64,000 nt of DNA from Flavobacterium arcticum (lineage in GTDB: Bacteria > Bacteroidota > Bacteroidia > Flavobacteriales > Flavobacteriaceae), in contig NZ_CP031188.1 in the NCBI RefSeq assembly GCF_003344925.1, forward strand, positions 2,525,001-2,589,000, given 5' to 3'. The translations under genes and the position numbers were made by a program. A model generated the notes under the pieces. It ran no database searches. It worked only from the letters and a program-made list of their open reading frames with translations, and was not told the DNA's origin. Below are positions 19,541-29,425 of this stretch, one piece after another. The number at the start of each line of letters is the position of its first letter. The first letter of the stretch is position 1.

Positions 19541-22087
19541 ATGGATGACAATTTTTCACCAAGAGTTAAAGACGTAATTACTTATAGTAAAGAAGAGGCT
19601 TTACGGTTAGGTCATGACTTTATTGGTACGGAACATTTAATGCTGGGTATCCTGAGAGATGGCAACGGCAAAGCTATCTCCATATTAAACGGTATTTCAG
19701 TTGATTTGGATCATTTACGCAGAAAAGTAGAGATATTAAGCCCTGCAAATCCTAATGCGGAGCGCAATGATAAAAAAAACCTGCACTTAACACGACAGGC
19801 AGAAAGAGCACTGCGAACTACGTTTCTAGAAGCTAAGGTTTTCCAGAGTACAGCTATAAGTACGGCTCATTTACTACTATGTATACTGCGTAACGAAAAT
19901 GACCCTACAACCAAATTGCTAAACAAACTAAAAATTGATTACGAAACTGTTAAAGAAGAATTTATCAATATGACATCAAACGAAGAAGATTATCTCGAAA
20001 ACCTGCCTCGTGCAGAATCATTTAATGATGATGCAGGACAGGATGACAGTATGCGTGAAAGCTCGTTTACTAATCCTTCTTCTAGCTCAAAAACAAACAA
20101 AAAGTCTAAAACTCCTGTATTAGACAACTTTGGTCGTGACCTTACAGAAATGGCCGAGGAAGGAAAATTAGACCCTGTAGTTGGGCGTGAAAAAGAAATT
20201 GAACGTGTATCGCAAATACTTAGTAGACGTAAAAAGAATAACCCATTACTTATTGGTGAACCTGGTGTAGGTAAATCGGCAATTGCCGAAGGTCTTGCAC
20301 TACGCATCATACAAAAGAAAGTATCTCGTATTCTTTTTAACAAGCGTGTAGTAACATTAGACCTTGCTAGTCTTGTAGCAGGTACTAAATATCGTGGGCA
20401 GTTTGAAGAGCGTATGAAGGCTGTAATGAACGAACTAGAAAAGAATGACGACATAATTCTTTTTATAGACGAAATACATACTATAGTAGGTGCAGGTGGT
20501 GCTACAGGCTCGCTAGATGCCAGCAATATGTTTAAACCAGCATTAGCAAGAGGCGAAATTCAATGTATTGGTGCTACTACACTAGATGAGTATAGACAGT
20601 ATATAGAGAAAGATGGTGCACTGGAAAGACGTTTCCAGAAAGTAATTGTTGAACCTACATCGGTAGAAGAAACAATTACCATACTTAATAATATTAAAAA
20701 CAAGTATGAAGACCACCATAGTGTTACTTATACAGACGAAGCTATAGAGGCTTGTGTAAAGCTAACCAACAGGTATATGAGTGACCGTTTCTTGCCAGAC
20801 AAAGCTATTGATGCGCTTGATGAGGCAGGCTCTAGGGTGCACATTACTAATATTGATGTTCCTAAACAAATACTTGACCTTGAAAGACAACTTGAAGAAG
20901 TACGTGAGCTAAAAAACTCTGTAGTTAAAAAGCAGAAGTATGAAGAAGCTGCTAAACTTCGTGATGACGAAAAACGCATTGAAAAAGACCTTGCCATAGC
21001 ACAAGAGCAGTGGGAAGAAGACTCTAAAAACAATCGTGTTACCGTTACCGAAGACAATGTTGCCGATGTAGTAAGCATGATGACAGGCATACCTGTAAAC
21101 CGTATAGCACAAACAGAAAGTAACAAACTAGCAAAACTACCTGAGCTTATAAAAGGTAAAGTTATTGGGCAAGATGAAGCTGTAAACAAGGTTTCTAAAT
21201 CAATACAACGTAATCGTGCAGGGCTTAAAGACCCTAATAAACCTATTGGTTCTTTTATATTTTTAGGACAAACAGGTGTGGGTAAAACCCAGTTAGCTAA
21301 AGTACTTGCCAAAGAACTTTTTGACTCTGAAGATGCGTTAGTACGTATTGATATGAGTGAGTATATGGAAAAATTTGCCATATCGCGTCTTGTGGGCGCA
21401 CCTCCAGGATATGTAGGTTATGAAGAAGGCGGACAACTTACCGAAAAAGTAAGAAGAAAACCGTATTGTGTAGTATTACTTGATGAAATAGAAAAAGCAC
21501 ACCCAGATGTGTTTAACATGTTACTACAAGTACTTGACGATGGATATCTTACAGACAGTCTTGGCAGAAAAATAGATTTTAGGAATACTATTATAGTAAT
21601 GACATCTAACGTTGGTGCAAGACAGTTAAAAGACTTTGGGCAAGGTGTAGGTTTTGGTACATCTGCCAAAAAGGCACAGGCTGGCGATTATGCCAAAGGT
21701 GTTATAGAAGCAGCATTGAAAAAAACCTTTGCTCCTGAGTTTATTAATAGGATAGATGATATTATAGTATTTAATCCGCTTGAAAAAGAAGATATCGATT
21801 CTATTATCACTATAGAGCTTGAAAAACTTTATGATAGAATAAGAAGTCTTGGCTACAATATAACGCTATCAGAAAAGGCAACGAGCTTTATTGCCGAAAA
21901 AGGATTTGATAAGCAATATGGAGCAAGACCTTTAAAAAGAGCCATACAAAAATATGTGGAAGATGTATTAGCAGAAGAGATTATCACATCTAAAATAGCT
22001 AGTGGCGACCAGATATTTATGGATCTTGATGAAGATGCAAAAGAACTTGTTGTTACAGTAAAAAAAGCAGAAAAACCTGCTGAATAA
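19541..22087 (+). CDS. clpC: ATP-dependent Clp protease ATP-binding subunit ClpC
   Basis: An 848-residue class I AAA+ unfoldase. I chose the ATG at 19541 (MDDNFSPRVKDVITYS), the common flavobacterial start, over one three codons upstream. A double Clp-N repeat (about 5-145) is followed by AAA-1 (Walker A GEPGVGKS, Walker B IILFIDEIH), a middle coiled region with a UVR-like KQKYEEAAKLRDDEK, AAA-2 (GQTGVGKT, CVVLLDEIEKAHPD) and the Clp D2-small domain. It unfolds substrates for ClpP, which is not in the window. No mcsA/mcsB adaptor genes are nearby. A strong terminator follows. Confidence 0.96.
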   Translation: MDDNFSPRVKDVITYSKEEALRLGHDFIGTEHLMLGILRDGNGKAISILNGISVDLDHLRRKVEILSPANPNAERNDKKNLHLTRQAERALRTTFLEAKVFQSTAISTAHLLLCILRNENDPTTKLLNKLKIDYETVKEEFINMTSNEEDYLENLPRAESFNDDAGQDDSMRESSFTNPSSSSKTNKKSKTPVLDNFGRDLTEMAEEGKLDPVVGREKEIERVSQILSRRKKNNPLLIGEPGVGKSAIAEGLALRIIQKKVSRILFNKRVVTLDLASLVAGTKYRGQFEERMKAVMNELEKNDDIILFIDEIHTIVGAGGATGSLDASNMFKPALARGEIQCIGATTLDEYRQYIEKDGALERRFQKVIVEPTSVEETITILNNIKNKYEDHHSVTYTDEAIEACVKLTNRYMSDRFLPDKAIDALDEAGSRVHITNIDVPKQILDLERQLEEVRELKNSVVKKQKYEEAAKLRDDEKRIEKDLAIAQEQWEEDSKNNRVTVTEDNVADVVSMMTGIPVNRIAQTESNKLAKLPELIKGKVIGQDEAVNKVSKSIQRNRAGLKDPNKPIGSFIFLGQTGVGKTQLAKVLAKELFDSEDALVRIDMSEYMEKFAISRLVGAPPGYVGYEEGGQLTEKVRRKPYCVVLLDEIEKAHPDVFNMLLQVLDDGYLTDSLGRKIDFRNTIIVMTSNVGARQLKDFGQGVGFGTSAKKAQAGDYAKGVIEAALKKTFAPEFINRIDDIIVFNPLEKEDIDSIITIELEKLYDRIRSLGYNITLSEKATSFIAEKGFDKQYGARPLKRAIQKYVEDVLAEEIITSKIASGDQIFMDLDEDAKELVVTVKKAEKPAE

Positions 22088-22109
22088 TAAGCAACTAAGC
22101 TATCACAGC

Positions 22110-22147
22110 AAAAAATCCTCGAAGGCAATAGTTTTCGAGGATTTTTT
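22110..22147 (+). terminator. terminator after clpC
   Basis: AAAAAATCCTCGAA pairs with TTCGAGGATTTTTT across a short loop; T-run present. Confidence 0.85.
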
Positions 22148-22169
22148 ATTAATGTTTAGTAATTAATAA

Positions 22170-22210
22170 TTTTTATAGAAAAAAATCATGTTTCCTTTTT
22201 TCTATAAAAA
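22170..22210. repeat. perfect 15-bp inverted repeat upstream of the RimK fusion gene
   Basis: Arms at 22170-22184 and 22196-22210 are perfect reverse complements around an 11-bp spacer. It lies after the clpC terminator and ends 36 bp before the rimK-type gene. Very AT-rich, so a weak hairpin, but the 15/15 match suggests an operator or a second terminator. Confidence 0.45.
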
Positions 22211-22246
22211 AAAATAGTACTTTAGTTTGAATAATCTTGATATAAA

Positions 22247-23617
22247 ATGTTAGATAAAGTAATTGTAGGGAGTGAAGAGTGGTGTGCTTTTCCTGAGCTT
22301 AATATACCCACTATTAAAGCGCGTGTTGATTCGGGAGCAAAGACTTCTGCCCTGCATGCTATTAATATAGTCCCGTTTGTAAAAAATGAAGAAGATTGGG
22401 TCAAATTTGATGTTAACCCAATACAGAGTAATACTCGAACTGTAATACATTGCGAGGCTCCACTAGTAGACAAGCGTATTGTAAAAAGCTCTAGTGGTTA
22501 CCGTGAAAAACGCTATGTAATAAAATCTGAAATTAAAGTAGGAGAATTAAGTTGGGATGTAGAGCTTACTTTAACAAATAGAGACTCAATGGGTTTCAGG
22601 ATGCTATTAGGGCGCGAAGCTATGAGTGGGCGCATATTGGTTGACCCTGAACAAAAATACTTATTAGGACAGCCTACGGCAGAAAAATTAAAAGAATATT
22701 ACGAGAAAAACGAAGAGGTTCGTACAGGGCTTCGTATTGGGCTACTTGCTAGTAACCCTGAGCTATACAGCAATAAGCGTATTATGGAGGCAGGAGAAGC
22801 AAGAGGGCATGAAATGCATTTCTTGAACTTGAAATACTGTTACATGAAACTCGATGCCGACACTCCAGAGATTCATTACCGTGGTGGTAGAGTATTGAAT
22901 GATTTTGATGCTGTTATACCTAGAATTCGCCCTAGCATGACGTTTTATGGTTGTGCACTTACACGTCATTTTGAGGCATTAAAAGTATATTGTCTTAACT
23001 CGGCTACTGCAATAACGCAATCGCGTGATAAACTGTATTCATTACAATTACTGTTAAATAACGGTATAGATATACCTACTACAGGATTTGCCAATTCTCC
23101 TCTTGATACTAACGACCTTATAAAAATGGTAGGCGGTTCTCCGCTTATCGTAAAACTATTAGAAGGCACACAGGGTAAAGGCGTAGTACTTGCTGAAACT
23201 AAAAAAGCTGCCGAGAGTGTTATTAATGCTTTTAAAAGCCTTAATGCAAACATATTAGTACAAGAATTTATAAAAGAGGCCGATGGTAAAGACATACGCC
23301 TTTTTGTTATAGACGGTAAAGTAGTAGCCTCTATTCAGCGAGAAGCATTGCCTGGCGAATTTAGAGCTAATATTCACTTAGGGGGTACTGCATCTATAAT
23401 AAAAGCTACTGTAGAAGAAAGAAGAATTGCCATAAAAGCAGCTAAAGCTATGAATCTTAAAGTGGCTGGTGTAGATATTATACGATCTGCAAAGGGACCT
23501 TTACTCCTTGAAGTAAACTCTTCTCCTGGACTTGAAGGGATAGAAGGAGCTACTGAAAAAGATATTGCTGCCGAAATGATACGTGCTATAGAGAAAAACT
23601 TTAAGATGGTGCGATAA
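22247..23617 (+). CDS. retropepsin-like/RimK ATP-grasp fusion protein
   Basis: A 456-residue two-domain protein. Residues about 1-140 match the ATP-dependent zinc protease family (retropepsin-like): [18 protein letters not shown] with the aspartyl-protease-type Asp28, and [20 protein letters not shown]. Residues about 155-455 form a RimK-type ATP-grasp ligase: [60 protein letters not shown] and [14 protein letters not shown]. RimK family enzymes add glutamate residues to proteins or small acceptors; the acceptor here is unknown. Fusion or adjacency of these two domains is known, and suggests a cycle of ligation and removal (inference). DUF1304 follows after 18 nt and may share the transcript. 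Confidence 0.88.
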   Translation: MLDKVIVGSEEWCAFPELNIPTIKARVDSGAKTSALHAINIVPFVKNEEDWVKFDVNPIQSNTRTVIHCEAPLVDKRIVKSSSGYREKRYVIKSEIKVGELSWDVELTLTNRDSMGFRMLLGREAMSGRILVDPEQKYLLGQPTAEKLKEYYEKNEEVRTGLRIGLLASNPELYSNKRIMEAGEARGHEMHFLNLKYCYMKLDADTPEIHYRGGRVLNDFDAVIPRIRPSMTFYGCALTRHFEALKVYCLNSATAITQSRDKLYSLQLLLNNGIDIPTTGFANSPLDTNDLIKMVGGSPLIVKLLEGTQGKGVVLAETKKAAESVINAFKSLNANILVQEFIKEADGKDIRLFVIDGKVVASIQREALPGEFRANIHLGGTASIIKATVEERRIAIKAAKAMNLKVAGVDIIRSAKGPLLLEVNSSPGLEGIEGATEKDIAAEMIRAIEKNFKMVR

Positions 23618-23635
23618 AATAAATAATTACAGCCT

Positions 23636-23998
23636 ATGCCTTTGTTATCTAAAATAATTATTGCCATCATAGCTATTGTACATATCTATATATTATGGCT
23701 AGAAATGTTTGGCTGGATGACAAAGGCTAAAAAGGTTTTCAGAAAATTTCCGCCCGAATTATTTGCCGCAACAAAACCTATGGCTGCCAATCAGGGGCTA
23801 TACAATGGTTTTTTAGCAGCTGGATTAATATGGTCGTTATTTATTACAAATAGCGATTGGAGCATCAATGTTGCAACTTTCTTTTTGGGCTGTGTTGCCG
23901 TAGCAGGAATGTATGGTGCTGCTACCGTACAAAAAACAATATTGTATGTACAAACTGTACCTTCCGTTGCTGGGCTGATTTCAATTTATCTTTTATAA
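23636..23998 (+). CDS. DUF1304 family small membrane protein
   Basis: A 120-residue protein with four predicted membrane helices (about residues 5-24, 50-68, 75-95 and 100-118). The hallmark of DUF1304 is IVHIYILWLEMFGW followed by NQGLYNGFLAAGL. Function is not established. It starts 18 nt after the RimK-fusion stop and is probably in the same transcript. No terminator follows immediately. Confidence 0.85.
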   Translation: MPLLSKIIIAIIAIVHIYILWLEMFGWMTKAKKVFRKFPPELFAATKPMAANQGLYNGFLAAGLIWSLFITNSDWSINVATFFLGCVAVAGMYGAATVQKTILYVQTVPSVAGLISIYLL

Positions 23999-24072
23999 AA
24001 ATTATACTGCCTTTACTTACTATAGCGTAGGTTGTATAAAATTAAAGTATATAAAAATTAAAAAAATTGCTG

Positions 24073-24477
24073 ATGAAACTGAAAATTACACTACTCTTAT
24101 GTTTACTTTTAAGTTCTTTATCAATATACAGTCAAAGTAATTGCGCTGATTTTAAAAATGGTACTTTCAAGTTTACAGATAAAGAAACCAATCGTGTATG
24201 CATTATTATCCGTGAAGGTAATAAGCAAATCGAAAAAATGGAAGACACACAGGATAAATCTTATGATTTTGCCATAAAATGGACTGATAGCTGTACCTAT
24301 ACCGTTACCCCTACTCCTGCTACAATTAAAAAGAATAAAGAGATATTAAAACTGGGTACTATGACGGTGCAAATAACGCCTAAAACAGATACTTCTTATG
24401 TACAACTTGTACGGGTAGCAAACAGCCCTAAGTTTAAACGTAGAGATGAAGTTTTTATAATAAAAGAAGAGGATTAA
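24073..24477 (+). CDS. small exported protein of unknown function
   Basis: A 134-residue protein. The ATG at 24073 opens a signal peptide (MKLKITLLLCLLLSSLSIYS); a longer frame begins with TTG six nucleotides upstream but adds nothing. The mature part begins QSNCADFKNGTFKF and is basic, with a C-terminal KRRDEVFIIKEED. It resembles short flavobacterial secreted proteins whose N-terminus reads 'C..FKNGTFKF'; no function is known to me. It lies 74 bp after DUF1304 and 32 bp before the GNAT gene on the same strand. Confidence 0.75.
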   Translation: MKLKITLLLCLLLSSLSIYSQSNCADFKNGTFKFTDKETNRVCIIIREGNKQIEKMEDTQDKSYDFAIKWTDSCTYTVTPTPATIKKNKEILKLGTMTVQITPKTDTSYVQLVRVANSPKFKRRDEVFIIKEED

Positions 24478-24509
24478 AATACTCTATGCAGAATTTTATT
24501 ATTTAGAAA

Positions 24510-25058
24510 ATGAAGTTTAAAGAAATCAGTACAAAAAGACTAAAGCTACGCATTGTAACCCCTGAGGTTTACAGTTACGTTTATGACAATTATGATAATG
24601 CTACTATAAAAGCCTTTTTCGGGATTAAAACCGATGCAGAGGTTGAGAAAGAAAGAGAAAATTATAATAAAGGAGTTACAACATATAACAGGTCTTTTCT
24701 ACATTTTTTTCTATTACAACCCGATACAGATACAGTTATAGGCTGGTGCGGTTACCATACTTGGTATACTGACCATAATAGAGCCGAAATTGGCTACATG
24801 CTTTTTGACGACAGCCATAAAAAAAAAGGCTATACGAGTGAAGTGTTACCCGCTGTATTACAATATGGTTTTGATGTTATGAAACTGTATAGAATTGAAG
24901 CTATGGCAAGCCCTAACAATGCTGCATCTATAAAACTATTAGACAAATCAGGCTTTGTAAAAGAAGGATATTTGCGAGAACATTATCGAAATAAAACTAC
25001 TGGTGTTATGGAAGATTCTGTTATCTATTCATTACTAAAGTCCGAATACAAGCTATAA
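24510..25058 (+). CDS. GNAT family N-acetyltransferase (RimJ/RimL type)
   Basis: A 182-residue acetyltransferase. The first part TKRLKLRIVTPE, the core GWCGYHTWYTDHNRAEIGYMLF, the acetyl-CoA loop KKKGYTSEVLPAVLQYGFD and the end IEAMASPNNAASIKLLDKSGF, KEGYLREHY are typical of RimJ/RimL-like N-acetyltransferases. The substrate (a protein N-terminus or a small amine) cannot be told. A bidirectional terminator shared with hutH follows. Confidence 0.9.
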   Translation: MKFKEISTKRLKLRIVTPEVYSYVYDNYDNATIKAFFGIKTDAEVEKERENYNKGVTTYNRSFLHFFLLQPDTDTVIGWCGYHTWYTDHNRAEIGYMLFDDSHKKKGYTSEVLPAVLQYGFDVMKLYRIEAMASPNNAASIKLLDKSGFVKEGYLREHYRNKTTGVMEDSVIYSLLKSEYKL

Positions 25059-25066
25059 TTAATAGT

Positions 25067-25100
25067 AAAAAAAAGAGGGATTTTTAAGTCCCTCTTTTTT
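25067..25100. terminator. bidirectional terminator between the GNAT gene and hutH
   Basis: AAAAAAGAGGGA pairs with TCCCTCTTTTTT around an 8-nt loop, with A- and T-runs for both directions. Confidence 0.9.
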
Positions 25101-25102
25101 AT

Positions 25103-26611
25103 TTATTCTGTTATACTTTCGTCAAGTTGTAAATTGTTAAGAAAAGCTATTGTATTTTCTATATCATAATGTAATATTCTATCCTCTTCTACCAACGGCA
25201 CTTCTTCGCGATACGATTTTATAAACATCTCTATAAAGACACTAGATCTTAAAGGTCTCCTAAACTCTAATGCTTGAGAAGCGTTCATTAACTCTATAGC
25301 CAATATACGCTCTAAATTTTCTATAATTCTAAGCGTTTTAGTCGCTGCATTTGCCCCCATACTCACATGGTCTTCCTGCCCGTTAGATGATACTATACTA
25401 TCTACACTTGCTGGTGTTGCCAGCTGTTTGTTTTGGCTTACAATACTTGCAGCAGTATATTGTGGTATCATAAACCCTGAGTTTAGCCCTGGGTTAGCTA
25501 CCAAGAAAGGCGGTAAACCACGCAATCCTGAAATAAGCTGATATGTACGTCTTTCAGATATACTACCTAGCTCTGCAAGGGCAATGCCTAAAAAGTCTAG
25601 CGTTAACGCCAAAGGCTGTCCATGAAAGTTACCACCCGATATAATTTCGTCACTTGACACAAATACATTTGGATTATCGGTAACTGAGTTAATCTCTGTA
25701 CGGAACACTTTTTTCACATAGTCTATAGTGTCTTTTGTGGCTCCGTGTACCTGTGGTATACAACGGAAAGAATAAGGGTCTTGTACGTGTTTTTTATGCT
25801 GGGCAATAATTTCACTATCTTCTAGTAATTCATTAAAACGTCTTGCAGTAACTATTTGTCCCTTGTGCGGGCGTACCATGTGTATCAACTCATTAAATGG
25901 TGCTATACGCCCATCAAATCCTTCTAAAGATATTGCTCCTATTACATCGGCTAAATAGCAGTATTTTATAGATTTTAGTAATACATAAACACCATAGGCT
26001 GCCATAAACTGTGTACCGTTTAATAGAGCCAAACCTTCTTTAGATTGCAGCACTATAGGCTCCCAGCCCATTTTTTCGAGTATTTTATGCGCTGGCTGAC
26101 GAAATCCATCGGCATTTACCTCTCCTTCACCTAATAATGGTAGCGAAAGGTGTGCTAATGGGGCAAGATCACCCGATGCGCCTAATGATCCTAAGGTGTA
26201 AACTACAGGAAGTATATCATTGTTATAAAACTCAATTAATCGCTCTACTGTTTGTAATTGTACACCCGAATGACCGTAGCTCAACGATTGTATTTTTAGC
26301 AATAGCATTATTTTTACAATGGTTTCAGGTACTTCATCGCCGGTACCACAGGCATGCGATTTTACAAGATTTTCTTGCAGTTTAGAAAGATCGTCATTAG
26401 ATATTTTTACATCACATAGCGAACCGAATCCAGTATTTATACCATATATAGGTTCATCATGCTCCTTCATTTTATTGTCAAGATAGGTACGACATTTCTG
26501 GATATTTACTCTAGCTTCCTCAGAGAGTGCTAGTTTCATATCCTGAGAAAGGATGTGTTGTACTTTTTCAAGAGATAATATATCGGAGCTTATATAATGT
26601 ATGGTTTCCAT
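25103..26611 (-). CDS. hutH: histidine ammonia-lyase
   Basis: A 502-residue member of the MIO-dependent aromatic amino acid lyases. The MIO prosthetic triad is Ala145-Ser146-Gly147 in LGSLGASGDLAPLAH. It has YGINTGFG with Tyr56, SHACG with His86, and QDPYSFRCIPQVHGA, all as in histidine ammonia-lyase. It would deaminate histidine to urocanate. hutU, hutI and hutG are not adjacent, so it stands alone here; a tyrosine ammonia-lyase-like role cannot be excluded by sequence reading alone. It is followed by a terminator shared with the GNAT gene. Confidence 0.9.
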   Translation of the reverse strand: METIHYISSDILSLEKVQHILSQDMKLALSEEARVNIQKCRTYLDNKMKEHDEPIYGINTGFGSLCDVKISNDDLSKLQENLVKSHACGTGDEVPETIVKIMLLLKIQSLSYGHSGVQLQTVERLIEFYNNDILPVVYTLGSLGASGDLAPLAHLSLPLLGEGEVNADGFRQPAHKILEKMGWEPIVLQSKEGLALLNGTQFMAAYGVYVLLKSIKYCYLADVIGAISLEGFDGRIAPFNELIHMVRPHKGQIVTARRFNELLEDSEIIAQHKKHVQDPYSFRCIPQVHGATKDTIDYVKKVFRTEINSVTDNPNVFVSSDEIISGGNFHGQPLALTLDFLGIALAELGSISERRTYQLISGLRGLPPFLVANPGLNSGFMIPQYTAASIVSQNKQLATPASVDSIVSSNGQEDHVSMGANAATKTLRIIENLERILAIELMNASQALEFRRPLRSSVFIEMFIKSYREEVPLVEEDRILHYDIENTIAFLNNLQLDESITE

Positions 26612-26687
26612 TTTAAGAGTTGTTTAAAGGGGCAAAATTCACTATTCCTCAATTAAAAAACAACTTTTTTAGCAATTTTTCATTTAT

Positions 26688-28178
26688 TTAGACTTGCGGC
26701 ACAATATTATTATATGCTTTACTGAGATATTTAATAATATCTGATGCTATAAATGACTGGCCACTAATTTCTTTAACAGCTACATCAGCAGTTAACCCAT
26801 GCAAATAAACGCCAAAAATAGCAGCAGAAACAGGAGCGTATCCTTGTGCTAAAAGCGAGGTAATAATACCAGCCAACACATCGCCGCTCCCCCCTGTTGC
26901 CAAAGCAGCATTACCACTTGTATTTATATAAACATCATCTCTTTGTACCACAAGAGTACGGGCATCTTTAGCTACTATAATAACATTATGCTTTTTAGAA
27001 AAACTCTTCAATTTTTCTAGTTTATCAAAATCATCTTCCCAATTCCCTAGTAGTCTTTCCAGTTCTTTCGGGTGCGGCGTTACTATTGTGTTTTGTGGTA
27101 TTAATGTAAGCCAATCTTTATTCCCCGAAATCATATTGAGCGCATCGGCATCTATTACTAACGGTATAGTATTCTTTTTAAGAAAATTATGTAGTGCTTT
27201 TTGTGTTTTGGGATTTTGCCCTATTCCCACACCAATACTAATGGCGTTTGGTTTTATATCATAATCTATTTTTTCTATCTCCCTCTCGCCATCTGTCAAC
27301 ACCATCGCTTCAGGAAAGTAGCTTTGCATTATTTCATATCCGCATTCAGGTATATAAGCAGTAACCAGCCCGCAACCTGTTTTTAACGCTGCTTTAGTAG
27401 AAAGGCATACCGCTCCTATTTTACCATAACTCCCCCCAATTATCAGCACATGTCCTTGTGTGCCTTTATGTGCATAAGGTAATAATGGTTTGTATCTTTT
27501 TAGGGCTTCTGCCCTATCAATAAGATGATAATGTGATGTAGTAGTGTCTAAAAACTCTTTATCTAAACCAATATCTAGTATTTTTATAGTTTTAGAATAC
27601 TTATAATTATCCGATAAATAGAATGCGAGTTTAGGAAACTGAAAAGTAAGTACATAATCTACCTGTACTGCTATTTCGGTTTTTTTGTCCAAAAACATTC
27701 CCGAAGGTACATCTACCGCTACTACAGTCGCCGAGCTATTATTAATTTGATTAATAATCATTTTCACAGCTTCATCAGGTTCACGGGTAAGCCCTATACC
27801 AAAAATAGCATCTATAATAACTAATTTGCCTTTTGTGTATTGGTCATTTTCTTTATTGTTATTAGTTATACCTACTTCTTTTGCGCGCTCAAAATTTATT
27901 AAAAAATCTGCCGATGGTTTCCCTGCGCTTTCTACAATATTGAGCATTACATTATAATTATCCTGTTTCAGTAGTCTAGCTATTACCAGTCCGTCACCAC
28001 CATTATTACCTTGCCCGCAAAAAACATGAAACAGCGTTTCTTTATCAGGAAACTCCTGCTTTAACCATAAATATACTTGCGTAGCAGCACGCTCCATTAA
28101 ATCAGTAGAGGTTATTTGCTGATTTTGTATCGTAATTTCGTCTGCTTTTCTAACTTCGGAAGCTCCAAAAATTTTCAT
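26688..28178 (-). CDS. nnr: bifunctional NAD(P)H-hydrate epimerase / ADP-dependent dehydratase
   Basis: A 496-residue fusion. The N-terminal epimerase (about 1-215) has CGQGNNGGDGLVIARLL and VVAVDVPSGM. The C-terminal dehydratase (about 225-490) has HKGTQGHVLIIGGSYGKIGA, PLVIDADALN, IVTPHPKELERLL and GNAALATGGSGDVLAGI. Together they repair damaged NADHX/NADPHX to NAD(P)H. The fusion is the usual bacterial form. It lies 76 bp upstream of hutH on the same strand, which is close but not enough to prove an operon. Confidence 0.95.
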   Translation of the reverse strand: MKIFGASEVRKADEITIQNQQITSTDLMERAATQVYLWLKQEFPDKETLFHVFCGQGNNGGDGLVIARLLKQDNYNVMLNIVESAGKPSADFLINFERAKEVGITNNNKENDQYTKGKLVIIDAIFGIGLTREPDEAVKMIINQINNSSATVVAVDVPSGMFLDKKTEIAVQVDYVLTFQFPKLAFYLSDNYKYSKTIKILDIGLDKEFLDTTTSHYHLIDRAEALKRYKPLLPYAHKGTQGHVLIIGGSYGKIGAVCLSTKAALKTGCGLVTAYIPECGYEIMQSYFPEAMVLTDGEREIEKIDYDIKPNAISIGVGIGQNPKTQKALHNFLKKNTIPLVIDADALNMISGNKDWLTLIPQNTIVTPHPKELERLLGNWEDDFDKLEKLKSFSKKHNVIIVAKDARTLVVQRDDVYINTSGNAALATGGSGDVLAGIITSLLAQGYAPVSAAIFGVYLHGLTADVAVKEISGQSFIASDIIKYLSKAYNNIVPQV

Positions 28179-28342
28179 GATTAAGTGTGTATTAATTCTA
28201 TAAAATTATTATATAATAACAGGATATCACTATTTTAAATATGATTTTATCCGATATAATTAAATATTATCAGCTATTCATTATTTTTAAAGTAAGTTTT
28301 TCAATAATTTAGCATCATAAAACTCAATTATAAACAAACGCA

Positions 28343-29425
28343 ATGAAAAATACTGCGCTTACGCACATTCACGAAGCACTAGGTGCCAAAATGGTACCAT
28401 TTGCAGGTTATAATATGCCTGTACAATATGAAGGAGTAACTATTGAACACGAAACCGTAAGAAACGGTGTTGGTGTTTTTGATGTATCGCACATGGGTGA
28501 GTTTCTAATTTCAGGACCAAATGCGCTAAACTTGATACAAAAAATAGCGAGTAATGATGCATCGGTACTTACCGTAGGTCGTGCACAATACTCTTGTATG
28601 CCAAATGAAGATGGCGGAATTGTAGATGACCTTATTATCTATCGTATTAAAGACGATGAGTATTTACTTGTGGTAAATGCTTCGAATATAGAGAAAGACT
28701 GGAACTGGATTTCGAGTAAAAATGATATGAATGCAACAATGCGTAATATCTCTGAAGATTATTCGTTACTAGCTATACAAGGTCCTAAAGCTGTAGAGGC
28801 AATGCAATCGCTTACATCTGTAGATCTTGCAGCTATAAAATACTACCATTTTGAAGTAGCAGATTTTGCAGGTGTAGAACATGTTATTATTTCGGCTACA
28901 GGTTATACTGGTAGTGGTGGTTTTGAAATCTATGCCAAGAACACTGAAATAGAGCAAATTTGGAAGAAAGTTTTTGAAGCAGGAGCTTCTTATGGTATTA
29001 AACCTGTAGGACTTGCTGCTCGTGACACTCTACGTCTAGAAATGGGCTTTTGCTTGTATGGTAATGATATTAACGATACCACATCGCCACTAGAAGCAGG
29101 ACTAGGCTGGATAACTAAATTTACAAAAGACTTTACCAATGCCGAAGCGCTTAAAAAGCAAAAAGAAGAGGGTGTAACCCGCAAACTAGTAGCTTTTGAG
29201 TTAACTGAAAGAGGAATACCAAGACATGACTATGAAATTACTGATAAAGATGGAAATGTAATAGGAATAGTAACATCGGGTACTATGTCGCCTTCACTTA
29301 GTAAAGGTATAGGTCTTGGCTATGTACCAGTAGCATATACTGCTGTAGATAGCGAAATATACATAAGAATACGAAAGAAAGATATTCCCGCAAAAGTGGT
29401 GAAGCTTCCGTTTTATAAAAAATAA
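28343..29425 (+). CDS. gcvT: glycine cleavage system T protein (aminomethyltransferase)
   Basis: A 360-residue GcvT of normal length. Motifs include [51 protein letters not shown] and [17 protein letters not shown]. It transfers the aminomethyl carbon from lipoyl-GcvH to tetrahydrofolate, releasing ammonia. gcvH and gcvP are not adjacent. The S41 protease gene overlaps its stop by one base (TAATG), so the two are translationally coupled. Confidence 0.96.
   Translation: MKNTALTHIHEALGAKMVPFAGYNMPVQYEGVTIEHETVRNGVGVFDVSHMGEFLISGPNALNLIQKIASNDASVLTVGRAQYSCMPNEDGGIVDDLIIYRIKDDEYLLVVNASNIEKDWNWISSKNDMNATMRNISEDYSLLAIQGPKAVEAMQSLTSVDLAAIKYYHFEVADFAGVEHVIISATGYTGSGGFEIYAKNTEIEQIWKKVFEAGASYGIKPVGLAARDTLRLEMGFCLYGNDINDTTSPLEAGLGWITKFTKDFTNAEALKKQKEEGVTRKLVAFELTERGIPRHDYEITDKDGNVIGIVTSGTMSPSLSKGIGLGYVPVAYTAVDSEIYIRIRKKDIPAKVVKLPFYKK

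Noticed and set aside
20728..21381. 217-codon minus-strand frame inside clpC.
   Set aside because: Shadow of the clpC reading frame; Ser-rich with no domain.
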